The position numbers and the translations under genes are program-made. The notes beneath the pieces were generated by a model. The model was not told the DNA's origin, searched no databases, and was given only the letters and a program-made list of their open reading frames with translations. Shown in pieces: positions 33,065 through 45,358 of a stretch of DNA of 64,000 nt; position 1 is the first letter of the stretch, and each line of letters begins with the position of its first letter. This DNA is from Cenococcum geophilum 1.58 (taxonomy: Eukaryota; Ascomycota; Dothideomycetes; Gloniales; Gloniaceae), in the NCBI GenBank assembly GCA_001692895.1, contig KV748240.1:310001-374000 (forward strand). Reading direction: 5' to 3'.

Positions 33065-35049
33065 CTTGACGGCAAAATTCAAAGATCTAACGCCTATGAC
33101 TCCCTCCTCTACCCTTCAAGTTTTGTTGCCCCGCGGTGTGGAGGATATGATATAATCAGATCCAACGCGCGATGTAAGTAGGAAACTTGCACAACGCGCG
33201 TCCAGAACAGTCTAACTACTCAGTTCTTAAATGGAGTATGAAGTGTACATGCCCGGGTGGAGTTGAAGTGCGCGAGATCGCGATGATAGGCGAACGGATG
33301 CTGGCTAAAGTTTGCTGAGGAACGTAAAATAGAACTAGCACAAGCACTAGCACTGGTATGCTGACAGATTTCCCTGGTGATGCCTAAGTAACCTAGCGCT
33401 AGCAATAGCTGTAGCAGTCACCGTGTTGCTGTCGTTCGGGTCAGAGATGTTTGACGACTGCCCACCGGCAGTGCCGGGGCTGGAATGCGATGGCGAAGCC
33501 TAATGGGCGAAGTCGCGACCGGCGATGCGCAGCACGGTCAATAAGGCAGTGAGAGCAGCTGTACAGCGACCGGATATGGCGCTGAGGGTAGATGTGCGAT
33601 ATCGCGCATTCGTCGGGACGGGCGAAGCGGAAGGTGGAAACGAGTGTAAGCGGGACTACAGGCAATGGAGTCGGGTGGGTGACTAGAGGGCGATGGAGGA
33701 GGAATGCGACATAGCGAGGAGCGGCGTTTCCTAGGAAGTCGGACGTTGCGGGCGTTGCGGGCGTTTATAGCAGTGGTGGTTGTGGACCTGTGGTGTCGTG
33801 GGTGAAGAGAATGGGCAACTGGGCCTGGCGCATGCCTTGGAAGGGACTGGAGAAAGCAGGCCGAATCGCAGGCCTAAAGGGGGCTTTCCATACAGATGGC
33901 TGGGTGCAGCTGGGTAAGGTATCTCTGGCCACCTCCTGACGACGACAACACCTTCGGAAGCGCTCCTGAGCCGCCCACCGTGTCCAACGTGTCTTATTCC
34001 ACGCTGAATTACTGGACTTTCTACATAATTTTGCCCTTTGCAAAGCCTACAGCCGCCAGGCCGAAGGCCGCGAAAGAGTCGAGGCGGCGATGGGCCGTAC
34101 AGCCTTTTGGCACAGCCGAAAGCTGGGGCCGAAAGCCGACTAGCGCGCGAGCTAATTTTCGCAATATCTTCCCATTTCTAAATTTCCCTCTCATTTTTTC
34201 CTTCATCTCTCTTCCCAACAAAACCTTTTCACACTCTTTGCTCTCAGCAGTTACGAATTCAACCGTGCTGTGTACATAGAAATGTGCTCCTACTTACCCC
34301 ATCTTAGCTTCCCGTAACGCTGCCATAGCTCATGGATGCTGACTAGGATATTCTCTGTAGCTAATATCAAGGTGAGCACAGCTCGATTTCTCTTTTCACC
34401 CACCTCCTACGGATGATGACAATCTAGAACATGTCTTCTTTTCCCAGCTGAGTCGCCCTTGAAGAGATTAGTCTTTTCGGGTTACCTTTCGCAAGGTGGC
34501 CTGCTACTTGCCAGTACTTTTGTCTGACCATCACCCACTCTGTGGTTTATCACTCACTAGACCCTTGATTACATCTGGAGCTGACAATTAGAACATAGGT
34601 TATATTATATCCCGCCAAAACTTCCTCGCTTTAATTTTGCAGTTGGATAGTGCCTGCGGCGAGTCGAACATATCCAAAGCTCAATACCCTCCAATGGAGA
34701 GCTTAAAGGGAATAGATTAGACTAAGACATTGGATTTCCTTTGGGTTCTGTTAGTGATGAAGTTTTGGTCCTTTTCAACCTCTGAAGACAGGGTTAGAGT
34801 GGTGTGCGGGTTTTCACTAGCTCCAGGTTAGCATCCCTCTTAATTATCCACCCTTTGACCTTTTTATGATGAGACACATTCCACATTTGCAGTTTTCACG
34901 CTAGCCATCACTAAGAACCTACAAAGATGTGCGTTGAGCGCAATATCTTCCTTGGATGTCTGATATTATTATACTCCTTCACAAACTGTATTAAATACGT
35001 ATGAGACTACTTGCTAACACCCTTACTTTGTATGCAGACTAGAGAACTA
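33065..35049. other. long upstream region between PtaB-like gene and the MITE
   Basis: Likely contains the long 5' leader and promoter of the PtaB-like gene; pyrimidine-rich promoter-like tracts occur at about 34160-34250. No coding region supported; open frames on either strand have no recognisable similarity. Confidence 0.3.
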
Positions 35050-35388
35050 CAGTAAAATCTCTTTAGTACGATACCGTTTGTTCGGCCGAGCGTATCGTAA
35101 TACCAATGGTATTGTTATATCAAGAGTTATGTGTTAAGTGAGTAAGTAGGAAAAAAAGGAACTTAATACCTAAAAAGGCTTAGGATGTCTACCTCGCGGG
35201 TTAAATAGGGCCCTCTCCCATACAAATTCTCTACTGGTTATACCGATATTGGTAGTAGGTGCTTAACGATATTGCCAAAAGCCAGATTATCGTAATATTA
35301 CACCAAAAAAAGGCTTGATTAAGGGGTGTAGATCATAATGTAGAGGTTATCGTTATATACCCCATATCGTATTAAGGAGATTTTACTG
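35050..35388. mobile_element. MITE, pogo/Fot1-like (Tc1/mariner superfamily), TA target duplication
   Basis: A 339-bp element with terminal inverted repeats. The left end reads CAGTAAAATCTCTTTAGTA and the right end is its reverse complement with two mismatches (TTAAGGAGATTTTACTG). Both ends are flanked by TA (35048-35049 and 35389-35390), the expected duplication. Inner sub-terminal sequence (TACGATA / TATCGTA) extends the inverted repeat. No transposase fits inside. TIRs beginning CAGTA with TA duplication are typical of fungal pogo/Fot1 elements; the exact parent is unknown. Confidence 0.78.
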
Positions 35389-35826
35389 TATCGTGGAAAT
35401 TTCTGAAAGTTTAACACCATAGAATGAATTTGATACATTTGGTTTATTGATCAGACCCAAATACTTGATGTGACACTGTGACTTCCAGCATTGCACTTGA
35501 ATTCGGCCATATCAAACCAATTTCTCATACGTGCCGCCCTTATTCTATTCCCCTTAACTTTTATTTTAGAGCTGGTGCCCCTTGTAACTTAAAAGCGTGC
35601 GCGGGCTTTGCTTATTCTGTTCTTATCGCGAAATCGGCGCTTACGTTTACCCGCCCGCACCTGCCGCGCTGACGCAGTCTTGAGCTTCTTCACAAGCCCC
35701 AGTAAAGAGCTGCAATTCCACATCCCAGCACTCCAGCCCACCTACAAGTTTCACCCGCCGTTGAAGCTTCGAATACGCCCAGAGTGACACTCATTTATCT
35801 GTCTGTCGCTCAAGGCTACTGCAACC
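35389..35826. promoter_or_regulatory. upstream region of VMA2
   Basis: The 436 bp between the MITE and the VMA2 start codon, presumably promoter and leader. The MITE therefore sits about 440 bp upstream of an essential gene. A CT/CA-rich stretch from about 35680 to 35800 resembles a fungal leader. Confidence 0.3.
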
Positions 35827-37803
35827 ATGCCTGAGATTACAGATCCACGGATGATGTCCGTCCAGCCTAGGATACGCTACAACACCGTCGGCGGCGTTAA
35901 TGGGCCATTGGTTATTCTGGAGAGTGTTGGTAACCCTCGTAAAACAACCTGAAGGACTGTGGAGCTTATGCACCTCCAATTTAGGTAAAATTCCCGAAAT
36001 ATAATGAGATCGTGTCCTTGACACTGCCTGATGGCACTGAGCGCTCCGGCCAGGTTTTGGAAGCAAGAGGTACGCGACAAAGACAAGCTCCTTCGAGGAG
36101 AATATGCTGATGTAGCTTCGCAGGGAACCGAGCAGTAGTCCAAGTACATACTATGTTCCGTAGAGTAGAGATATAGCTTTCTGACTTAGTTTAGGTTTTC
36201 GAAGGCACCACCGGTATCGATGTAAAGAAGGTATGTGCTCTTACCCTTCAAAGCGGGACCTTTCTGACATCCATAGACTAAAGTCGAGTTTACCGGCCAC
36301 AGTCTAAAGCTCGGTGTCTCGGAGGACATGCTTGGACGGATATTCGATGGATCAGGTCGCGCCATTGACAAAGGACCAAAGGTCCTTGCGGAGGATTATT
36401 TGGATATTAATGGCAGTCCTATCAACCCATACTCTCGGGTAGGCACTCTCTATTTCTGGCATTTACTGCATCAGGAAGCTGACTTGGCCTAGGTGTACCC
36501 GGAAGAAATGATCTCCACAGGTATCTCTGCAATTGATACTATGAACTCTATTGCCCGTGGTCAGAAAATTCCTATTTTCTCCGCAGCTGGTCTACCACAT
36601 AATGAGATTGCCGCACAAATCTGTCGACAAGCTGGCCTCGTTGCTAAGCCTACGAAAGATGTGCATGATGGGCACGAGGAGAACTTCTCTATCGTATTCG
36701 GTGCCATGGGTGTCAACTTGGAAACAAGCAGATTCTTCACAAGAGATTTCGAAGAGAACGGTAGCATGGAACGCGTGACACTGTTTTTGAACTTGGCAAA
36801 CGATCCAACGTAAGTTTACAACTCCTAAATGTGTTATGAGTGTGATAATTAACCGGTTATAGTATCGAACGTATTATTACCCCTCGTCTTGCCCTTACTA
36901 CCGCCGAATATTATGCCTACCAACTCGAAAAGCACGTACTTGTTATCCTTACGGATCTATCATCCTACTGTGATGCCCTTCGTGAAGTGTCCGCAGCCCG
37001 AGAAGAAGTGCCTGGTCGACGTGGTTACCCAGGTTACATGTATACTGACTTGTCCACCATTTATGAGCGAGCTGGGCGAGTACAAGGGAGAAATGGCTCT
37101 ATCACTCAAATTCCTATTTTAACTATGCCTAATGATGGTATGACTCCAGAAATCTTCTGCTTTGCGTAAAGCGTGACTTCACTTCGCCGCTTTACTAATA
37201 CTTCCTTTCTCAGATATCACACATCCTATTCCTGATTTGACAGGCTACATTACTGAAGGTCAGATATTCATTGACCGTCAGCTGTACAACAAAGGTGTTT
37301 ACCCTCCTATCAACGTTCTACCATCCCTATCACGTCTCATGAAGTCTGCTATCGGTGAGGGCCGCACGCGAAAAGACCACGGCGATGTATCGAACCAGCT
37401 ATACGCCAAATACGCCATCGGTCGCGATGCCGGTAAGCACTACTCCACCCCCTCCTCTCTCCCTGCTCTTACTAATCCAACCTCCCCTCCAGCTGCTATG
37501 AAAGCCGTCGTCGGCGAAGAAGCGTTATCGAGCGAAGACAAACTCTCGCTCGAATTCCTCGATAAATTTGAGCGTACTTTCATCTCCCAGTCAGCCTACG
37601 AATCCCGTACCATCTTCGAGTCCCTCGACCTTGCTTGGTCCCTACTCCGAATCTACCCTAAGGAGCTGCTTAACCGTATCCCAGCCAAGATCCTGGATCA
37701 GTTTTACCAGCGTAGCGCGGCGGAGAGGAAGGCAAAGAGGGGCAATAAGGATACACGGGATAACACGGAGGGAGAGCACACTGAGACTTTAGTAGACGTG
37801 TAA
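35827..37803 (+). CDS. VMA2: V-type H+-ATPase subunit B (Vma2)
   Basis: Non-catalytic nucleotide-binding subunit of the V1 sector, acidifying the vacuole. Nine exons: 35827-35925, 35985-36069, 36124-36143, 36195-36230, 36277-36438, 36493-36809, 36863-37137, 37214-37432 and 37493-37803, giving 507 residues. Exon 3 is 20 nt. Conserved blocks include [131 protein letters not shown] and [20 protein letters not shown]. The first intron uses a less usual GTTGGT donor, chosen because it restores [14 protein letters not shown]. No stop or frame break. Length and ends match ascomycete orthologues. Confidence 0.95.
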
Positions 37804-38405
37804 GCTGAATACTTAGGAAATGGCTTGGAGAGGGTGAGGCTCTTACTGTGGAGATTTGGGTCGTAGTGTGCATTGCGCGAATTGTCTTTGTCTGTATCTA
37901 TTAAACATGCAAATGGCTACCTCGAGTCACTATCGTCTATTAGTCAGCTTGTTTTAAACCCGAAGTATACGTAAAGGCTTTTCGTAGAGATTTGCCTGCT
38001 AGTCACAGTCGTGAGTTCCGAGTTGAAACAGTGGAGAAGGCAACGAGACTAATCAAATGAAAAGCTATATAACTAGGATGATATGAAGGGAAAGATAGAG
38101 ATCATGGTGAGTGACTTGCACAGAGCATATTTTGCGAAGGTGCATGGAGTATTGATGTGCTTATTGTGCTTCATGACAAAACCGTCCCATTATTTCTATG
38201 AGCAGCACCCTGAGATTGTAATTAGGACGCGCTTGTTGTATCCGTTGGCTAGTTGCGAGATAATTTTAACTTATTCGGCGAAGACGATGGATCCTTCATG
38301 TAATAGCTTCAAAGATATTTATTAATGGCAACGGCGTAAATAGTACGGTAGAATGTAGCAATTAAACACCCAATTCTAAGAATCCAACGTAATTGTATGT
38401 TTGCC
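37804..38405. other. convergent intergenic region
   Basis: AT-rich stretch between VMA2 and the reductase pseudogene; no gene supported. Confidence 0.3.
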
Positions 38406-40632
38406 TTAGCCCGATATATCCTCCTGCCACTTCGCCCTCCTCTTCACGCCCTCACCCCATTCTTTAACCTCTTGCTCTCCTCAACTATTCTTCCTCCCCA
38501 CTGCCTCCCCGACTCTTTTCCTAACCTCCCTGGCCATACTCGCATGTCCGCAAATGTAAAACTTCGCACCCTCTGATAGTAGCCTCAGCGCTTCTGCATC
38601 CATTTCTTGCACCCGATCCTGCACATATACTTTCTTCGCCCTATTTATGCGGGAAAACGCAGTAACAATGCGAAGCCTACCGTCCAGCGCTCTCTCCATT
38701 TCCTCAATCTCGGCGTGATAGATGAAATCTTCCGGGTGTCTGCAACCAAAAGAAGCATTTCGCCTATGGGCTTGCCCGTTGCTTTTAAGCGCACACGCTT
38801 CGTGATAAAAGCGCGGAAGGGAGCAAGACCCGTGCTTGCTGCTACCATAATAAGGGGGCATGATGCGAGGGTTGGGAGTTTGAACTTAGATTTGCGGATG
38901 TGTGCGAAGAGCTTGCCGCCTTCTGGTGCGTTAGAGGGACCGGTAAGGTGGTATGTGAGACCGTGAGGATGCGGTTGCGGACCGGATGCGATCAAGGATT
39001 GAGAGAGAACGAGGAGGTAGCTGGTGGTTAGACTGTGTATAAGATATGTAGGAGCGTTAGGTAGGGGCGAGGTTGAGTCGAGGGCAGTTATTGAGGAGGG
39101 GCGAGGTGATAGAACACTTGAAGAGGAGATGGAGTAGCGGGGTTGCGTGCGTAGCAGAATTTTGATGAGATAGGAGAGTGGGAGTTTGTACCATGTTGTG
39201 CTTGGGTCGCCGCCTATGGATATTTCAAGGAGACGGCTAATGTTTAGTTAATTCTCGCTGAGAAAGTCGGTATAGGCCGACTTATCCCGGCTCAAGGCTG
39301 TGAGATATGTTTTCACAGAAGGGTTGGGCGCAAACTGCGCCAGACTGAGGATACTACCGCGAGAGATAGGACCGCATATTTCCAGATGATATCGGAACAG
39401 AGTGTCGGGTGTTGGGTACCTTGACCTTAACGGTAGGATCGGCCGATTTGATGGAGATGGGAATATTTCTCCGAGGCCTAGAATACGAAGAAGTCGTTCC
39501 ACCTCAATGTCAGGGTTCGTCGGCCACACTGCTAGATGATCTCCAGTCTTGTGATGAAGTTCCAGTTGATCGTTTAAGTCGAGTTCCATATGAATACAGT
39601 TCCGAGAGGAAGAACTGAAGAGCTCCCGAGAATTCTGAATTGTCAATGCTTTGATGGAGGAACATGGCTCCCGAGAATTCTGAATTGTCAATGCTTTGAT
39701 GGAGGAACATGCTGCGATGACTTTGGCGTTATCCCTAGTATGCACTAGTTTGCCATGATATAAATCAACAGGCTCAAGTGATCCATCTTCCACCGCCGAC
39801 AGTGTTGGTTCATGAGCAACCTCGCGTTCCTCCAGGCGAAGGTCCTTCCGGAAGATAGAGAATAAATCGTCTTTCCATGCCATGAAGTCTTCCTCAGTTG
39901 CCCCATCTGCATCATCAGCCTTCCCCACTAGCATTAATAGCCTTGCACCAAACTTTTCAAGTGCCTCATCAACAACATCAGTCACTCGGTTATAGTACTT
40001 GTAGTTGCTATTGCTGAGACCAAAAGCCACGTAGTGGAGGTTCGATAAAGATATATCCTGAGATTTGAGAATCTGTTCCCAGAAGCTCCCAGTATTATTG
40101 CTTGAGTCACCTTCTCCGAATGTCGATAAGATAAAAATGGCGAATTTTGTTTGAGGTATTAGGGCGATTGTCTCCGGGTCGCAGTCAGAGATCGGTTGCT
40201 ATAGATTCCAACCCGAAGCGAAGATGGCATTCTCTTGCTAAATGACTCGCGAATCCTTCAGCTGTTCCAGATTGTGATTCCCAGAAAATGACGAGAGATT
40301 TCCCTGTAAAAATCCATCTTGTTAAATCGAAATACAATAAGGGAGGCTTGGCACCAAACATACTGAATCTTCTAGCTTCTAAGCAATATTTCGGGTCTCC
40401 TTCTTTGCATTCCTGCTAGCTGCATCCTTCTCCTGCGGTCTTTCAAACCAAACATGGTGATATGGATCTGGTTTATCCTATACAATTCCTCACAGCAAGT
40501 ATCGAGCGCGATCAAACCGAGCGCTGCCACATCGGCGTATGAGGTAGGTTTTGCAAGCTGTGAAAGTTCTAGCAAAGTATCTGGGAGACCGTTACTGGAT
40601 AAGTGAGGCCGCCATTGCCGGCACAAATACAT
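38406..40632 (-). pseudogene. decayed NADPH-cytochrome P450 reductase-like gene
   Basis: A diflavin reductase is recognisable throughout. FMN domain: VIFWESQSGTAEGFASHLA, FAIFILSTFGEGD and HYVAFGLSNSNYKYYN. Linker and FAD domain: LELHHKTGDHLAVWP, PRYSISSSSVLS and LIMVAASTGLAPFRAF. NADPH end: FIYHAEIEEMERALDG, FYICGHASMAREV and VKEWGEG. Disruptions are a two-base loss in a CT run at about 40187-40191, an exact in-frame 45-bp tandem duplication (39622-39711), an in-frame TAA at 39250-39248, a one-base loss in an A/T run at about 38748-38751 and a TGA at 38483-38481. RYYSIS has lost one Tyr. Two breaks lie in simple repeats and could be base-call errors, but the stops cannot. It looks like an extra, cluster-type reductase, not the main Cpr1. 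The N-terminal exon is uncertain. Confidence 0.82.
39622..39711. repeat. perfect 45-bp tandem duplication within reductase pseudogene
   Basis: Two identical 45-bp units, 39622-39666 and 39667-39711, each beginning GCTCCCGAGAATTC. It adds 15 residues in frame. No differences between units, so the duplication is young. Confidence 0.95.
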
Positions 40633-41392
40633 TAGAACCAGACATGANGAAGTTTCAAAAAATTGAAAAGCAGAGTGTGGTACTCAAAATGAGAAGATTG
40701 CTTCCACCCAAAACGGAAGGCTCTGAGTACTCAAATATATGGAAATAGATGGGAATGAAGTAAACCGATGTAAATCAGTTTGGGTAAATAAGGCCAGGAA
40801 TTTCTCCTAGGAGATCTGAGGTGTTGACAAAGGCTGCCACTGATCAGAATAGGCAATCCCGCTGCTTCTCTTGACAACCCCACCATGTCTTCCGTAGGAG
40901 AGATCATGCTGCGTCTACCACGCACCTGAAGACTTTCTCAAAGCGTGCCCTTAGTTTCTGTAAGACTTGGTGTCAGATGTTGGCGATAGGGTAAAACACC
41001 GGGGCGCTCGGAGAAAGACGGCGTTTCGGGAATTTATTCTCGTATTGCCAGCTCAAACAAATCTACTGACACACTTGCCATTTGTAACTGACTCAACAAG
41101 GCAATTATCAGCGACCTGCATTTCGAGACTCAGATCGGCTCTGACAAGGCTGGCTGTAGTCTCCAGACGCCTCCAGGCTTGGGGACATACACCAATTTTG
41201 CATGGAATTGCGTTTCCTCAGGTCATTGAAGGCCTGGGGTTGCGGGTAGGCAATGTCATTGCTCTTTGATCATGCTGTAAATGCCGGATCTTTTATGGTG
41301 GATGGAGGGACATGTAACACCTCAGTCTTTTGCTTCTTCATCCATGGTGTTTTGAAGTATATAGAAGGACAATTTCGTTCAGCCTTTCCGTA
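40633..41392. other. degenerate region, possibly C-terminal remains of the C6 regulator
   Basis: No intact reading frame. One ambiguous base at 40648. The minus strand here would contain the C-terminus of the neighbouring C6 regulator if that gene were whole, but I cannot recognise it. Confidence 0.3.
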
Positions 41393-43000
41393 TCACTCCA
41401 TCTTCACCATATTATTTGCCCCCCACCGATCTACTTCTTTTACATCATAGCAAGTTTGAGCTGCTTCTAAGGCCATTTTACTCAGTCCTCTTAATTGGGA
41501 ACATATATCTTTTCCGTTCCCGATAGAATATTGGAGAGAATGAAGGAGGCTTGTAAGCCATCCAATCCGTGGAATACTTGAGCAACTGACTGTAGGTAGA
41601 TGCGCTGTGTTCCCATCTCCGAAGCAATAACGGAGAACATCTGTACATAGTACAAGGATTCGGTTCGCCCAAGTGCAGTCATCTGTAGGATCAAAGGAAC
41701 GGTCAATATTGCAGTGTTCCAGAGCCAGTAGTATCGAGCATTGGTTCACAAACGCCATGTAAATCTCCTGGCGGAGACCAACCCAGAATGCCGCCTGGCG
41801 GAGGCCGCCCGTGACTGTCGAGCGATCTTGTGCACTGATGAACACGTGGGTGCCGAGGAGGTGGTTTTGGGTATCAGTGCCGGAAACAGGAACTAATTTA
41901 AGGAGAATTGTGAGCTGCTAAATGGTGTGCTGTCCTGCACGGTCAATGACCTTGAACAATACAACATGCAACCAAAGCAGCGGGGTCAGTGGCTTTTCTT
42001 GGTGATACTGTAAATATAGCCCACACTCCATCAATATGGAGAAATGAGGCCAACGAAACCTTGGGAAATTCGGGGAAACATACCTTCGACCTCTTCTAGG
42101 AATCACGGGATGACGGTAGCAGCTAAGAGATTCTCATCTGTAATAGCCTCATTATCGCTAAGCATCGGAATAAGATGGTTTAAACATTCCCGACGATATC
42201 GATCTGCTACATAGGGATCAAAACCACCGACTCGGCTAAGATGCCTTGCAGAAGCAGCAAAAATTGCATTCAACAATGTCGGGCATACTTGAGGCCGCTA
42301 GGTTCTCAATGAAGTGGCGCATCAACTTGGCCTCATGCCGGTCTTGCTATGGCCATACCGGCGTCTCAAGGTAAATCCTGGCGAACGTGTCAGACACGGT
42401 AGAGTAGCCTGTCGCAAAGTCGCTCGTTAGTAAGTTAGTGGGTTATAGTGTTTCAAAGCTCTCGGTGCCATTCAGTAAATTATCTCGGAAGGACTCGTAG
42501 CCGGAAGTGGTGGAAACCGAGTCTCGTTGCTGACTGAAGTGGGTTGCGGCTGGTGAATGAGTGAGAGGTCCTTGACTTTGCTCCGGAGAGCCATGAAACA
42601 CATCGTTAAACGAAAACGGTAAGTCTAGCTTGCGTCTTTTGGTTGGAGAGGGAGTATCTCTGATATTTGTTGAAAGTAGATACATTGGTTGTATAATTGT
42701 CCCTCCAATCTTGGAGGGCTGGTAGCTATATAATACAATATTGAGGCTGGGTACCTAGCCTTCTTACGCCACCAGAAGGTCGGTTCTCAACAATATTGAG
42801 GGCGCCGGTGGAGTCGGTTCGAAGTGGGGCGGTACGAGAAGTTGGAGGTATTGTTACCGAGAGACTCAGGGGCAGATCGAGTGCTGCCACCCCATTCTAC
42901 GGGTGTGGGCGCACTCTCAGGATCAGAATCTCTACCATAGATGCTGGCTAGTTCCTGAGTTTCATCGGCGAAGCTGAGATTGTGGGAGGCCCGCCACTAG
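41393..43000 (-). pseudogene. decayed fungal C6-type (zinc-cluster) transcription regulator
   Basis: The middle-homology part of an ARCA-like fungal regulator can be followed in pieces on the minus strand. They include DTFARIYLETPVWP then a stop, HFIENLA, NAIFAASARHLSRVGGFDP, ADRYRRECLNHLIPML, DNEAITDENLLAATVI then a TGA where relatives continue RFLEEVE, then FISAQDRSTVTGGLRQAAF, WVGLRQEIYMAFVNQ and DDCTWANRILVLCTDVL. Upstream, a Ser/Pro linker with TPSPTKRRKLDLPFSF and ELASIYGRDSDPESAPTPVEW is readable to about 43,000. I do not find the Zn2Cys6 motif. Several stops and frame changes make this a pseudogene. It lies between two other decayed genes and may have regulated them (inference). Confidence 0.65.
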
Positions 43001-43521
43001 GGTTGGTTTCTTGCAAAATCGTATTCACACTTGCCGAGACCTGAGCCTTTGAGGTTTACGACACTGTAACTCGCGTTAGTAAGAACATTACCGCTTAATG
43101 TTGATTGATAGGAATCTATGGCATATCTAGGTCGGCCAAAGTGGCTCTGCGGGCCGAGGCTGGCGATTCTGATACTCCGCAATCGATTCTTCGAGTCTCA
43201 TGGCATTCCTGTTGACTGGGAACCACAACAGGCATCTGTGGGTAGTTTGCCCAACAGCGTTCGGGATACCCACCAGAATTGGCCATGAAATTATGGAACT
43301 GCGAAAAAAAGGATGCATTGGAATCCCTTACCTTGGATTGGAGCCATGCCGAAAGCGAATGTTGTAACCGCGAATGCATTCTATCCTGCTCTTCACACAT
43401 CTCGAACAAGACGGCCTCTGTCCGTCGCCTTTAGGGCAGTGTCAATGCATTGGTTAATCTGGCCGTGAGCTAGACTGCTGAGTCTAGACTCGCATTTGAG
43501 ATACCTTGAGAAACAATGATA
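43001..43521. other. unassigned stretch with one open frame
   Basis: Minus-strand 43409-43116 reads 97 residues with CEEQDRMHSRLQHSLSAWL and MANSGGYPERCWANYPQ. It is protein-like but not recognised, and may be part of the neighbouring decayed regulator. No function is claimed. Confidence 0.25.
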
Positions 43522-44690
43522 TCATATGATTGTCCCTATGTACATTGCAAAGGTTTCCCCCGCCAAATACCGTGGTCGTATGATTGGCCTGGACAACATG
43601 CCCATCACCGGTGGACAATTGGTTTCTTATGGTGTTGGTGCTGCATTTACTCATGTCCGTGGTAGGCGGTGCGCTTTTGTACCTAACGAATGAACTTGTG
43701 CTAATGGATGATATAGGCGGCTAGCGTCACACGGTTGGAGGAGGTCCTGTCCCAGCAATCATCCTTTGCTGCTTACTTCCGTTCTGCCTAGAAAAGTCAT
43801 TCGCCGCGTCTTTCCTAACGGCACTGGTCTTCAAGTCGACCAGAAAATCCAGCATATCACTATCCGCGTTCAGAAATCGAAGGACATAACCGCCGGAAAG
43901 AGCGAATGGTGGGTCCTAAAGCAGCTTTATGCGGCTCCAGTGAACTTCCGTGCTCTCGTTGCTGCTTGTGGCCTCATGGCTGTCAGCCAGCTTGGAGGCT
44001 TTAATTCTTTGATGTACTATTCCTCTATCCTGTTCGCTCTTGTTGGCTTCTCCAATCCTGTGGCAGTTGGTGAGTGTACCTGAATCCCACGCAAGACTAG
44101 CCCAAAGACTAATATTATCTAGGTACTATCATTGCAGGCACGAACTTCTTCTTCACCTAGGTCAACCTTATGCTTGTTGACCGTATCTGCCGCCGCCGCA
44201 TCCTGCTCTGCGCCATGCAATTCACGAGTCTCTTCCTCATTGTTGCAGCCGTTGCATTCCACTGGATCCCGATCAACCACGTCCTCTCTCTCGCTCAAGG
44301 CGCCAAAGTCGGCGGCCCCGCCATCGTTGTTCCCGTCAGCGTGGTGTGCTACGTTGCTTCTACTCGGGTATGGGCAACACCGCCTGGCTTAGCTCCGAAT
44401 TCTTCTCCATGGAAGTCCGCGCGATGGGAATTATGATGCTTACAATGACCTGCTAGGGCTCAAACATCATCGTCGCTTCCACTTTCTTGACGCAGATGGA
44501 AAACACGGCGCCTTCTGGCGCTTCCGGTTTCTACGCTGCTATTTGCATTCTCGGCTGGGTTGCGGTTTACTCCTACTATCCAGAAGTCAAGGGCATGACT
44601 TTTGAGGATATCCGCGAAATGTTCAACCATCGGTTTGGCGTAAAACGTGCACGTGAGATCCAGAAAGAGATGGAGGAACGGGTGCGTTAG
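43522..44690 (+). pseudogene. 5'-truncated, decayed myo-inositol/sugar transporter (MFS sugar porter)
   Basis: Starts abruptly inside the protein with IVPMYIAKVSPAKYRGRMIG and ITGGQLVSYGVGAAF, the sugar-porter signature after span 4; everything before is missing. Later blocks are RRVFPNGTG, GKSEWWVLKQLYAAPVNFRALVAACGLMAVSQ, FNSLMYYSS, LMLVDRICRRRILLC, AVAFHWIPINHVLSLA and the C-terminal YYPEVKGMTFEDIREMFNH with RAREIQKEMEERVR. Breaks include deletions near 43,660-43,800, a TAG at 44158-44160 and a TAG at 44454-44456. At both TAGs relatives have Trp, so TGG has become TAG, a CpA-to-TpA change on the other strand. A frame change follows 44,360. The long post-span-6 and C-terminal segments match inositol transporters best (inference). 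Confidence 0.78.
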
Positions 44691-45358
44691 ACATCTCGTA
44701 TTCATCACCAGTCTCATCATCGATTGAGTATTCGGTGATATTTTTGTCGACCGAGGCGGGATCAAAGACTTGAGTGTAGAGCCATTACATGACGAGTTCA
44801 AAGGTCTCTGTGCTTGTATCTACTAGATCTATGTTACGGTCTTCAGCCTCCTTGAACTGTCCTTTGAATGCTGCCTTAAAGTATGGCGAATGTTGATATA
44901 ACAACTCCCTGTGAATATTGTAGGGTTTTTTGTCGGGTCCGATTTTAAGAGTGACGATGGTCTCAGAGAGATCACCGGCAACGACTAGCGATAATAATTA
45001 ATGAGGTATGGAAAGAGAAACCCACAAGAATGTAGAGCGCTTGCGCTTCAGAATAGAAGCCGAAGTCATTGCACCGTAGAAGACGTGTTGTGAGCAGTAA
45101 GAAACGATGGCTAAAGTAGACTGAAGGGAGTTGCTAGATGGAATAAGAGAAGAGAACACTAAATTTTATGTAGCTTCACTGCCAATATTCACCAGAAGAC
45201 AGCCTAGACCATGCACCAATGCGGGCCTAGTCATGGTGGGCCAAACAGCTCTCCGTGCGTCCTAACTCTACGTTTCCACTCACAACTCATCTCGCCAACA
45301 CCGTTCACGCCGCTCAACTCACTCAGGCCACTCAAATCGCTCATGCCGCTTAATTCAC
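44691..45358. other. convergent intergenic region with CACTCA-type minisatellite
   Basis: No gene seen. An irregular repeat built on CTCAACTCACTCA / CGCTCATGCCGCT occupies about 45,305-45,365 and abuts the stop codon of the alcohol dehydrogenase gene. Confidence 0.35.

Noticed and set aside
38748..40191. Frame breaks in CT and A/T runs of the reductase gene as base-call errors
   Set aside because: Possible for these two sites, but in-frame TAA and TGA codons elsewhere still disable the gene, so the pseudogene call stands.
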